The notes under the pieces were generated by a model. It made no database searches. It was not told the DNA's origin and saw only the letters and a program-made list of their open reading frames with translations. Below, piece after piece: positions 27,856 to 38,851 of a stretch of 64,000 bases of DNA. Where the stretch lies: assembly GCF_024129865.1 (NCBI RefSeq), contig NZ_JAMYFE010000033.1:217241-281240 (forward strand), written 5' to 3'. The position numbers were made by a program, and so were the translations under genes. Each line of letters opens with the position of its first letter. Within the stretch, counting starts at the first letter, position 1. The DNA comes from Stieleria tagensis (GTDB lineage: Bacteria; Planctomycetota; Planctomycetia; Pirellulales; Pirellulaceae).

Positions 27856-29766
27856 ATGGACCAAGTCAAACAGTACCTGGCCGTCGCAATCAAATATGGA
27901 TTCTGGATCGGCAGCGCCGTCATCCTGATCGGTGCGCTCGCGATTTGGTATTTGACGACGAGTGACCTGGACCAGCAGACGACGCGGCAGATCAGCAAGA
28001 TCGAAGGCGACTTCAGCAAGGTTTCTCAATTCCGCAACGAGTTGCCGACGCAGCCGAATGAAATCTCGCATGAAAAGATGCAAGTCAAGATCGATGCTCA
28101 AAAGCAAGAGGTGCTCACCGCATGGCAGTCCGTGTTCGATGCTCAGCGCGGCATTTTGACATGGCCCGAAGTCATGCAAGACAGCTTTCTAAACGAATTC
28201 AAGTATGCCAAGGATCCGGAAACCGGCATCGTCGATAAGACCAAACTGAAACTGCCGTTTGAAAAATACGAGTTGTTCCCACCGACGGAAACAGACGATG
28301 CCGTGCCACCGTTCCTGTTGCGTCGTTACGAACAATACATCGACCAAGTCCTGCCAGATTACGCCGCGATCGCGCAAGCCAAATGGACCGCAAAGTACAC
28401 CAAACGCGGTGGCGGGGCGATGAGCATGGAAGACTCGATGATGAACTATGGACGCACACGGCGTCCCACCGTGGACATCACCGGTGCCAGTGATGAACCC
28501 GTTGTTCGCTGGAGCATGACCAGTCAGGAAGCGGTCATGAAAGACTTGTTCCCCTGGCGCGGTACCAAAGATTATCCGTCGGAATTGGACGTTTATTACT
28601 CACAAGAAAACCTCTGGATCCTGCGCCAATTGCTGCAAATTGTGGCCACTGTCAACGGTGATGCCAAGCAATCGTTTGAAGCCAAAATCCATGAAATCAA
28701 AAAGCTAGCCATCGGTAAGAGCGTGACCTTTGATTCAGGCACAATCTCCGACCCGGGCGTTCGAGCCAAAGGCGGGTTTGGCGGGATGATGGACGGCGGC
28801 TACGAAGACATGATGATGGAGGGAATGGATTCCAGTTACGACCAAATGGACAGTATGGGAGGCATGGGACTCGAGGACGCCATCGGCACTGATCCCGGTG
28901 ATAACCGCTACGTCAACACTGCCTTTGAACCGATTGCTGCCTCGTCACTACGCGCCGCATTCACCAGCAACGACCCCAGCCAAGTCGCGATCGCGGTCGC
29001 CAAACGAGTGCCGATCATGTTGCAACTGCAAATGGACCAGCGCAGCGTTCCAACGCTACTGGCCGCTTGTGGCAGTGCGCCGCTAATGGTTGATGTTCAC
29101 CAAGTCCGTATCGTTCCCAAAGGCGGCTCGACGTCATCCGGTGGCGGTGGTGGATACGATGAAATGATGATGAGTGGTGGGATGGAAGACGAAATGATGG
29201 GAGGAATGGGCGGAATGGGAAGCATGGGGCCGGGAATGGGCGGCGGCGGCCGCAGTGCAACCAGTGACGAGCCTTACCCGCTGGACATGGATGTGGAGAT
29301 CTATGGATTGATTTACTTTTACAATCCGCCCAGTGAAGAGTCGCTGGGGATTGAGAAAGTCACGACGGACGTTTCCATCGATCAATCGGCCGAAGTCATT
29401 GACGCCCTGCCAGGGCCAGCCGTGCCTGCCGATACCACGCCTGCTGTGACGCCTCCGGCAAATACCACCGGTCCAGCGGTCACAACACCCGAGATGCCCA
29501 CGCCAGATGCGGGTACGACACCCGATGCGGCGGCGCCAGTGCCTGACACCACGGCACCGGTTGCACCTGGACCGGCCACGCCGGGACCGGGAACACCCGC
29601 CGATGACCCTGCGGCACCGGCTCCCACCGCACCAGCTCCCACGGCACCGGCTCCCACGGCACCGGGCACGCCAGCGGCTGATTCAGGAGCGGCCGATGCT
29701 GCACCACCGGCAACACCCCCCGCGGCAGTACCACCGACTGCGATGACGACTCCCATTACCAATTAA
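27856..29766 (+). CDS. Membrane-anchored protein with Met/Gly/Asp-rich tracts and Pro/Ala/Thr tail
   Basis: This 636-residue protein follows pilM by 90 bases. A single N-terminal membrane helix (13-34, FWIGSAVILIGALAIWYL) is followed by a predicted coiled region, a mixed domain (about 150-300) and a tract at about 305-350 rich in Met, Gly, Asp and Glu. A folded part (about 355-420) is broken by a second tract (GGYDEMMMSGGMEDEMMGGM, about 430-449). The last 110 residues are Pro/Ala/Thr-rich with an APAPT tandem repeat. Position and topology suggest a PilO-like partner of the upstream PilM protein, which is inference. The Met/acid tracts could bind copper or another soft metal, or could simply be flexible linkers. 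Confidence 0.75.
   Translation: MDQVKQYLAVAIKYGFWIGSAVILIGALAIWYLTTSDLDQQTTRQISKIEGDFSKVSQFRNELPTQPNEISHEKMQVKIDAQKQEVLTAWQSVFDAQRGILTWPEVMQDSFLNEFKYAKDPETGIVDKTKLKLPFEKYELFPPTETDDAVPPFLLRRYEQYIDQVLPDYAAIAQAKWTAKYTKRGGGAMSMEDSMMNYGRTRRPTVDITGASDEPVVRWSMTSQEAVMKDLFPWRGTKDYPSELDVYYSQENLWILRQLLQIVATVNGDAKQSFEAKIHEIKKLAIGKSVTFDSGTISDPGVRAKGGFGGMMDGGYEDMMMEGMDSSYDQMDSMGGMGLEDAIGTDPGDNRYVNTAFEPIAASSLRAAFTSNDPSQVAIAVAKRVPIMLQLQMDQRSVPTLLAACGSAPLMVDVHQVRIVPKGGSTSSGGGGGYDEMMMSGGMEDEMMGGMGGMGSMGPGMGGGGRSATSDEPYPLDMDVEIYGLIYFYNPPSEESLGIEKVTTDVSIDQSAEVIDALPGPAVPADTTPAVTPPANTTGPAVTTPEMPTPDAGTTPDAAAPVPDTTAPVAPGPATPGPGTPADDPAAPAPTAPAPTAPAPTAPGTPAADSGAADAAPPATPPAAVPPTAMTTPITN
29614..29658. repeat. 15-bp tandem repeat (3 copies) encoding APAPT
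   Basis: Three near-identical units, gcaccggctcccacc and close variants, lie at 29614-29628, 29629-29643 and 29644-29658, with a partial fourth after. They encode Ala-Pro-Ala-Pro-Thr repeats in the proline-rich tail. Units of 15 bases keep the frame if copy number changes. Confidence 0.85.
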
Positions 29767-29877
29767 ATGCAGCCATTCGGTTTGGCGCAAATTTGTTTGC
29801 CCGAGATCACGGTCTCGGACATTTGACCTCACACGCGTACACTCAACACTTCTTCCCGCCCGTAAGGGGATATCACG

Positions 29878-32975
<3,098 letters not shown>

Positions 32976-33517
32976 TCCGCCGCGCGAACGTTTGATCTCG
33001 GTTTCGCCTATGCTGTGTGCGACCTATCCCCACCAACTGGTGTTCTCGTTTTGCAAAGAGAACTAGATCATTCTTTCGGCATCACAGAAGCTGGGGGAGA
33101 CGGGCGTTATCGTCAAATAACGGTCTGGAATTGCACGATATTGTGGCGATTGCGCACTACCCTTGTCGAACCGGGCGAAGCAAGCATGCTGTGTCAAAAA
33201 GGCATTCAAAAACGCAGTTAGATCGACCGCGGTCGGTGGTTCGAGAAAGGTGAATCTCGCTCGCTGCGTGCAACCGTCATCAAACTGACATCACGAATAA
33301 TTGAATCAGTCAATTTGACTTGCGAAGTGAATTCGATGTGCGTTCGAATCGGAATTTGGAGAATAGCGAACGAATGACTGAAACCGACATTTAATTTTGT
33401 ATCTAATGGACGATGCAGGGCTGATGCTTTGTTTCAATTCCGGTCCGGTAGGAATTCCGGACCTTGACGACAGGATAGTGAACCCTCGCTCTATCAGACG
33501 ATTCAGCGGAGGCACCA
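32976..33517. other. 542-bp AT-rich intergenic gap with two inverted repeats
   Basis: No gene is supported between hemB and the diguanylate cyclase. The region is AT-rich compared with its flanks. Two perfect inverted repeats are visible: 33042-33063 (GTTCTC/GAGAAC, 10-base spacer) and 33105-33122 (CGTTAT/ATAACG, 6-base spacer). The first is 66 bases after hemB and could end that transcript, though no T-tract follows. The other could be a regulator site for the cyclase gene. Confidence 0.45.
33508..33512 (+). promoter_or_regulatory. Shine-Dalgarno GGAGG that fixes a TTG start
   Basis: A perfect GGAGG lies five bases before TTG 33518. It is the main reason for taking that codon as the start of the FHA-GGDEF gene. 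Confidence 0.7.
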
Positions 33518-34537
33518 TTGCGACGAACAACCAAAACCGTTCCCAGCCAATCGATTGAATTGAAGATGCGTGCGACTCCCAAGCCGAAGAAGGATAACAA
33601 CGTTTTACCGTTATCGGTAACGCCGGTGTCCGACGACGATTCGGTTCAAATTGAACCCAACTTGACAATGCAGCGTCCACCGGACCAATCGTTCGGTCAT
33701 CGCAATGATCAATCTTGTCTCGTACAGATCTATCCGGCAGACGTTGTCGACGGGATGCTACTGATCGAATCGGAAAGACTATTGATCGGTCGTGACGGCG
33801 ATGCGGATCTGATCTTACCGGACCACAGCGTTTCACGGCGCCATGCATTGATCACTCGCAGCGACAACGGATTTGAGATCGAAGATCTTGACAGTACCAA
33901 CGGAACCTTTATCGCGGGGCAAGCGGTCAAGAAAGCAACGCTGCGTTCGGGGGACACCATTCGGTTGGGAAGTTTTCTCTTCAAATTCCTCTCTGCAGGA
34001 AGTGTCGAGTCACAATATCACGAAACGGTTTACTCGGCTTTGACACGTGACGCACTGACCGGCACGATGAACAAGCGTTACTTGGTCGAAACGCTCGATC
34101 GATCTATCGCGACAGCGGTCAGACAGCAACAACCGCTCAGCGTAATCATGGTCGATATCGACCACTTCAAATCCGTTAATGACTCGTATGGACATTTGGT
34201 CGGCGACGAAGTGCTGCGTGAATTTGGGCGACGACTCGGCGCCACCTGCCGCGAGGACGACCTGTTGGCACGCTATGGCGGCGAAGAATTCAGTTTGCTG
34301 TTATCGGCGACGACGGCGGATGATGCGATCGACGTCGCCCAGCGATGTCGCCATGCGGTTTGCGACCTGCCATTTGAAACTGCCTCTGGCCCACTCGAGG
34401 TTACAGCCAGTTTCGGCGTTGCTTGCTTGGAGCTCACCAAGGGCGAAACGGGAACGCAACTGATCCAACGTGCCGACCGAAACTTATACGAGGCCAAACG
34501 AAGCGGTCGGAATCGAGTTTGTGGAACGTCCCCGTAA
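33518..34537 (+). CDS. Diguanylate cyclase with N-terminal FHA domain
   Basis: This protein makes cyclic di-GMP. An FHA phosphothreonine-binding domain covers about 88-157 (LLIGRDGDADLIL, VSRRHA, DSTNGTFI). The GGDEF domain covers about 170-335 with an active-type GGEEF signature (254-258). An inhibitory-site RxxD (Arg245-Asp248) lies five residues before it, so product feedback is expected. The first 65 residues are polar and disordered, and the protein is cytosolic. Start is TTG 33518, chosen because GGAGG lies at 33508-33512 with ideal spacing and no ATG fits. FHA-GGDEF proteins probably couple Ser/Thr kinase signalling to c-di-GMP, and this window also encodes such a kinase. Confidence 0.93.
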   Translation: MRRTTKTVPSQSIELKMRATPKPKKDNNVLPLSVTPVSDDDSVQIEPNLTMQRPPDQSFGHRNDQSCLVQIYPADVVDGMLLIESERLLIGRDGDADLILPDHSVSRRHALITRSDNGFEIEDLDSTNGTFIAGQAVKKATLRSGDTIRLGSFLFKFLSAGSVESQYHETVYSALTRDALTGTMNKRYLVETLDRSIATAVRQQQPLSVIMVDIDHFKSVNDSYGHLVGDEVLREFGRRLGATCREDDLLARYGGEEFSLLLSATTADDAIDVAQRCRHAVCDLPFETASGPLEVTASFGVACLELTKGETGTQLIQRADRNLYEAKRSGRNRVCGTSP

Positions 34538-34543
34538 GGGCGT

Positions 34544-35080
34544 TTAATCGCAGACGCCCAGGTCGTCGTCGAATGAGTGAAGAATTAATTTCAATTCGTC
34601 TTCCTCGTGCTGTTCGAAATGCTTTCGGAAACGATCAAATTTCCGCAGCCATTTTTGGATGTGTTCGACTCGCTCGCCATTGAGTTCCATCATTTGGTCG
34701 GCAAGATCACGGATTTCGGCAAACAATCTTGGATGCTGCGACTTCAGTGATTCGGCGGTCAAACTAATCTGCGGCTCAATATCCAAAGCATCATCAAAAT
34801 AGCCATACGCCTCTTCTAGAGAAAAGTGAATTGCCAGTTGGTCCCGTAGTTCGGCCACATCAGCGATCAGTTCGGACCAATGATTTTTCGCCGTTTCCTG
34901 GTGTGACAACTGGGGGAGCATACGATCCCACAGCGACTTTAGGTGGCGATTGTCGTCTTTGATCTCTTTCAGGAATGCCGCGTTCACGGCCAGACTGCCA
35001 ACCGCTGGCTTATTCAAAAAAGATTCCCCAGGAATTGCCCCGACGGGCCGCGAAGTACTCGGCACGAGTGTATCAGACAT
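34544..35080 (-). CDS. Hemerythrin-like (HHE) domain protein
   Basis: This 178-residue all-helical protein carries ligands typical of the HHE cation-binding fold: His46 in DNRHLKSLWD, His85-x3-Glu89 in IHFSLEEAYGYF, His116, and His158-x3-Glu162 in EQHEEDELKLI. Such proteins bind a di-iron centre and sense or store O2, NO or iron. The first 30 residues are probably disordered. Start is ATG 35080. Its stop faces the stop of the diguanylate cyclase only 6 bases away, so the two transcripts run into each other. Whether it really binds iron is inferred from the residue pattern. Confidence 0.75.
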   Translation of the reverse strand: MSDTLVPSTSRPVGAIPGESFLNKPAVGSLAVNAAFLKEIKDDNRHLKSLWDRMLPQLSHQETAKNHWSELIADVAELRDQLAIHFSLEEAYGYFDDALDIEPQISLTAESLKSQHPRLFAEIRDLADQMMELNGERVEHIQKWLRKFDRFRKHFEQHEEDELKLILHSFDDDLGVCD

Positions 35081-35471
35081 CAGCGTTATCCTTGTGTAAG
35101 AGGCGTTCTACATTGTACCCAGCGAACCGTGTCGGCGTCGAATTTTGGGTTGTTTTTCAGCGACCTTGGTAATTTGTACGCCCTGTCCGCCTCCGATCAT
35201 CGCGATTGGCCAAACTTCCCGCCCCCACCACATCATGTGGTGCCAGCCACCACTATTTAACCTTTGGTGCCAGCCACCGCCAATGATTGCGACCGGCACA
35301 CCGATTGTGGCTGAAGTGGATCTGGCTTGCTGCCGGTTGGGGGCGATCCACTGAAAGACGGCTGGGTGGCTCGATTTTCGGCCTCCGGGCGTGGACTCTG
35401 CGCAGCAACGAACAGGGAAACGCCTCCGTGTCGACCGACTGAGCATTCGACTCTACAAACGTTGTGTGAGG
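35081..35471. other. Intergenic region carrying REP-like repeats
   Basis: These 391 bases separate the hemerythrin-like gene from the transposase. The left half shows nothing notable. At 35238-35278 lie two copies of TGGTGCCAGCCACC. Short open frames cross the region on both strands without family motifs. Confidence 0.5.
35238..35278 (-). repeat. REP-like repeats, two copies left of the Y1 transposase
   Basis: TGGTGCCAGCCACC occurs at 35238-35251 and 35265-35278. The reverse complement (GGTGGCTGGCACCA) recurs three times at the other side of the transposase gene, so the pair of clusters faces each other as inverted copies. Each unit is itself a short imperfect palindrome (GGTG..CACC). Confidence 0.8.
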
Positions 35472-36632
35472 CTAAGTCACAAAGCACTCGCTCACAGTGC
35501 GGTGTCCTTTGGCCCAGCGGCGGCCGGTGGATTTGGCAAAGGATGCCATCCCGTTGGGCGATCCGGCGCAGCAGCTTTTGCCGAAGTAACGTTTGAAGTT
35601 CCATACCAAGTCACGCCACATCGACAAATCGATGCCTAGGCGCGTCAGTATCGCTTGCAGTCGCTGCGGAACGTTGTGTCCCGATCCTTCCGCTTTCTGC
35701 TCGGCTGTCCAGTTCAGCAGGGTCAAGTAATCGTTCAGATTCAGACTCAGAAATCCTTTGTCGCTGGCTCGCACACCGCCGCTACTGGACTGGGGGTCGT
35801 CTGCTAATTGTTCGCCGAGAGTGAGCGGTGCGAGCCAGGCGTCGCGGCGGATCCGCTTGCCGGTTGGGTTGCGGCGTTTCTGTTTGCGTTTTTCTTGTAG
35901 TTCGTCAACTGGAGTATCGCGGATCTGTTTTCCGGCCTCACCAGTGGGGACGGGCACCAAATCAAACGCTGCCGAATCAATCAGTTGACCGCTTTCGCCT
36001 TTAATGCGGTCGTAGGCAGATGTGTGCAAAGACTGTTCTGGCGTTTCGGCCAATGCAGCCCGCACCGGATTGAGGTCCACATACATGGCACAAGCCAAAA
36101 GGCCAGCCTCGTCAGTGATTGGCTGTGCTTTGAAACGACCTTCCCAGAAGTGTCCGGTACACTCGTCTTGCTTGTTGGCCATCCGTGCAATCGGTTCGCT
36201 CAAGGCACGCATGAACCACGATAGATCCGACAGACGCTGTTTGATTTCGCCGAGTCTCTCGGAGTCTCGTGCCAGCGTCTGGACGTCATTCTCGGTGGGT
36301 TCGGCGAGATGTTCATCTAGCCTGCGGCCAGGAAAGACTCGAAGCCACCGGATCGCGACTTCTTCGTCGCTCCAGCTGCTGACCACGTCAGGCCGATTGC
36401 GGAGGATCAGATGCAGATGATTCGACAGAATGGCATACGAGAGAACATCGATCCCAAAGACCGATGCCAGAGCCTCCAGACGCTTGCGGATCCATTCGCG
36501 GCGATAACCGTAATCGGTCCCCGTTTGGGGATCGACGCCAGCCAGAAAGGCTCGTCGGACACATCGCTGAACCGTGTGCACGATTGATATTTCACCCGCC
36601 GAAAACTGCTCCGCCCGCAACGCACGTCCCAT
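35472..36632 (-). CDS. REP-associated tyrosine transposase (Y1/IS200-like, RAYT family)
   Basis: This single-strand DNA transposase family processes REP palindromes using an HUH site and one catalytic tyrosine. Visible are SNHLHLIL (His72, His74), GHFWEGRFKAQ (160-170) and AMYVDLNPVRA with the likely catalytic Tyr184. The 386 residues exceed the usual 150-250 because of a long basic C-terminal region (about 215-386) that may bind DNA. Start is ATG 36632, with GGGAG seven bases before it. The gene lies between inverted copies of a 14-15-bp repeat, as expected for a domesticated RAYT with its own repeats. It looks intact. Confidence 0.88.
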   Translation of the reverse strand: MGRALRAEQFSAGEISIVHTVQRCVRRAFLAGVDPQTGTDYGYRREWIRKRLEALASVFGIDVLSYAILSNHLHLILRNRPDVVSSWSDEEVAIRWLRVFPGRRLDEHLAEPTENDVQTLARDSERLGEIKQRLSDLSWFMRALSEPIARMANKQDECTGHFWEGRFKAQPITDEAGLLACAMYVDLNPVRAALAETPEQSLHTSAYDRIKGESGQLIDSAAFDLVPVPTGEAGKQIRDTPVDELQEKRKQKRRNPTGKRIRRDAWLAPLTLGEQLADDPQSSSGGVRASDKGFLSLNLNDYLTLLNWTAEQKAEGSGHNVPQRLQAILTRLGIDLSMWRDLVWNFKRYFGKSCCAGSPNGMASFAKSTGRRWAKGHRTVSECFVT

Positions 36633-36698
36633 CGCATTTCTCCCAAGGGGTCAATAGAGCCCCTATCGTACCACCCGGCATCCAGCCGTCAACTATTT

Positions 36699-36780
36699 TG
36701 GTGGCTGGCACCATGGAGGAATGGTGATCTGATGGCTGGCACCAATTAGAGATAGGCTAAAGATGGCTGGCACCAATTAG
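36699..36780 (+). repeat. REP-like repeats, three copies right of the Y1 transposase
   Basis: Copies lie at 36699-36713 (TGGTGGCTGGCACCA), 36731-36749 and 36762-36780, the last two being identical (gatggctggcaccaattag). They are inverted with respect to the pair at 35238-35278. The stop codon of epmA is only a few bases further. Confidence 0.85.
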
Positions 36781-36787
36781 GGAATTG

Positions 36788-37747
36788 TTAGGCGTCGTGG
36801 ATTGGGAAGGCAATCACGTCGCCGATTTGAGGTGCGCTTTGTTGTTGCATCAGCAATCGATCGACCCCTAACGCAACGCCGCTACACGCAGGCAACCCAC
36901 GCCGCATCGCCCGAACCAAGCTCGTTTCTGGTTCTAATGCCTCTAACCCGACCTGGACCCGTTTCTGGTTGTTGCAAACACTCCGTTCCAAAAGTTCCTC
37001 CGCATCGAGCAGTTCGTCGTATCCGTTCGCAATCTCCACACCGCGAACGAACAGTTCAAATCGTGCCGCACATTGCGGATCAGTTGCAGATCGTTTCGCC
37101 AAGGCCGCTTGTCCCAACGGATAATCGGTCATGATTTCTGCTCGATTCAGACCCAGAGTCGGAGCAACTTCGGCGGACAAAACCACGTCCAGTAACGCGT
37201 CGTGATCGCTGCCAATCGTTTCAGCTATCGAGGTATCCAATCGCTGGACATGGGCGTGAAGCGCCGATGTCGTCACATCGATCGGATCAAATCCCACACT
37301 GCGTCGAAATGCTTGGCGGTAGCTGACGCGGTCAAATCCGTCAGTGCAAAGTGCCTGCGAAACCAAATTTCCTAGCAACTCAATCGCCGAATCTACATCG
37401 CCGCCGACTTCATACCATTCCAACATCGTGAATTCGGGATTGTGCCAATGCCCCGCTTCGCCTTTGCGAAACACCGGACCAATGCTATAGATCGAAGGGG
37501 CTCCGTCGACCAACATCCGTTTCATCGCCGATTCGGGTGATGTCTGCAAGTAAAACTGCGGTGGAAAGCCGGGGTCGGCAATTCCCAGTTCGCTGGTCGC
37601 CACCCGAATCGGATCCAAATAGGCATCCACCACACAGTCCTGTGACAAACAGGGAGGTTGGACTTCGATGAACCCCCGTTCGTCAAAGTAACGTCGCATC
37701 AAACGCAACAGGTCGGCACGCTCGACAAGATGATTTAAATTGGCCAT
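36788..37747 (-). CDS. epmA: EF-P--(R)-beta-lysine ligase EpmA (PoxA/GenX, LysRS-like)
   Basis: EpmA activates (R)-beta-lysine and attaches it to a conserved lysine of elongation factor P. It is a lysyl-tRNA synthetase catalytic core without the anticodon domain. The sequence has RYFDERGFIEVQPP, the motif-2 region SIGPVFRKGEAGHWHNPEFTM and a motif-3 stretch ending GVALGVDRLLM. ATG 37747 gives 319 residues, close to the usual 325. It is preferred to TTG 37783 because AGAGGG lies at good spacing. The partner lysine 2,3-aminomutase (epmB) and efp are not in the window. The ThiF-like gene starts divergently 45 bases away. Confidence 0.92.
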   Translation of the reverse strand: MANLNHLVERADLLRLMRRYFDERGFIEVQPPCLSQDCVVDAYLDPIRVATSELGIADPGFPPQFYLQTSPESAMKRMLVDGAPSIYSIGPVFRKGEAGHWHNPEFTMLEWYEVGGDVDSAIELLGNLVSQALCTDGFDRVSYRQAFRRSVGFDPIDVTTSALHAHVQRLDTSIAETIGSDHDALLDVVLSAEVAPTLGLNRAEIMTDYPLGQAALAKRSATDPQCAARFELFVRGVEIANGYDELLDAEELLERSVCNNQKRVQVGLEALEPETSLVRAMRRGLPACSGVALGVDRLLMQQQSAPQIGDVIAFPIHDA

Positions 37748-37792
37748 GACACCCTCTGATCCACTAACACAATCCCTTTTCAAAAGAATTTC

Positions 37793-38836
37793 GTGACCAC
37801 GTCCGCTCTAGATCGCTACGCACGTCAACGCCAGTTCGCCCCGATCGGCGCCACTGGCCAACAACGCATCGAAGCGGCAAACGTTGCCATCCTCGGCTGC
37901 GGTGCTTTGGGAACCGTCGCCGCAGAACTACTGTGTCGCGCCGGCGTCGGGCAAATTCGAATCATTGACCGTGATGTTGTCGAGTGGACCAATCTGCAAC
38001 GCCAGTCTCTGTTCGACAGTGAGAACGCGCGACGTGGTGACAGCAAAGCCGAGGCCGCTTGTCGACGCCTAGCACAAATCAATCCAGAAATCGACTTGAA
38101 CCCTGATGTCGTTGATGTCAACGCAGGCAACATCGAATTGGTGCTGCATGGCTGTGATCTGGTGATCGACGCCACGGACAATTTCGGCGTACGGTTCCTG
38201 CTAAACGACTGGGCGCTGACCACCGCAACGCCCTGGGTCCACGGGGGCTGCGTCGGCGCCAGTGGGCAGGTGCGACTGTTTGACGGTGCAGATCGTCCCT
38301 GCTTCCGTTGCCTAGTCGCTGACCTACCGCCCGCCGGCGTTGTCGAGACCTGTGATACCGCGGGAGTGATCGGTTCAGCGACTCACGCCATCGCCAGCCT
38401 TCAAGTCACCGAATCGCTAAAGTGGTTGTCCGGCAATCGCAACGTGGTTTCCCAAGCGGTCCTCTCGATCGATTTTTGGAACAACCGTATTCGCCAAGTG
38501 AATCTGGATGCATCGTCATCGCCCAACTGCGTCGCTTGTGTCAGGCGGCAGTTCGAATTCCTACATGGAAACCGATTGGCAACTTCCGACGGTACACTCT
38601 GTGGACGCGACGCAGTCCAAATCAGCCCCGCGCAAACCAACACTCAGATCGACCTGCAGAACATCAGCCAACGCTGGCAATCGATCGGCCCAGTCACGGT
38701 GACACGCTTTTTTGTCCGCTTGCAAATCGATGCGACCACGCAATTGACACTGTTTCGAGATGGCCGCGCCGTTGTCCAAGGCACCGATGATGTTGCCAAA
38801 GCCCGTTCGTTGGTCGACCGTTTTGTCGGCAACTGA
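37793..38836 (+). CDS. ThiF/MoeB/HesA-family adenylyltransferase (E1-like)
   Basis: E1-like enzymes adenylate the C-terminal glycine of a sulfur carrier (ThiS, MoaD) or another small protein. Here the nucleotide loop is ILGCGALG (33-40), followed by IIDRDVVEWTNLQRQSLF. The D-x-T-D-N motif is at about 126-130. The zinc cysteines form two CxxC pairs (170/173 and 246/249), and Cys187 in ETCDTAGVIG is in the place of the catalytic Cys. The C-terminus (about 255-347) adds a small domain. Start is GTG 37793. Thiamine or molybdopterin genes are not next to it, so I cannot choose between ThiF and MoeB. recQ follows after 15 bases, probably in one transcript. Confidence 0.88.
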   Translation: MTTSALDRYARQRQFAPIGATGQQRIEAANVAILGCGALGTVAAELLCRAGVGQIRIIDRDVVEWTNLQRQSLFDSENARRGDSKAEAACRRLAQINPEIDLNPDVVDVNAGNIELVLHGCDLVIDATDNFGVRFLLNDWALTTATPWVHGGCVGASGQVRLFDGADRPCFRCLVADLPPAGVVETCDTAGVIGSATHAIASLQVTESLKWLSGNRNVVSQAVLSIDFWNNRIRQVNLDASSSPNCVACVRRQFEFLHGNRLATSDGTLCGRDAVQISPAQTNTQIDLQNISQRWQSIGPVTVTRFFVRLQIDATTQLTLFRDGRAVVQGTDDVAKARSLVDRFVGN

Positions 38837-38851
38837 AGGATCCTTGGCCCA

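Noticed and set aside
33225..33260. tRNA-like GGTTCGA sequence in the hemB-cyclase gap
   Set aside because: The surrounding bases cannot form acceptor, D and anticodon arms.
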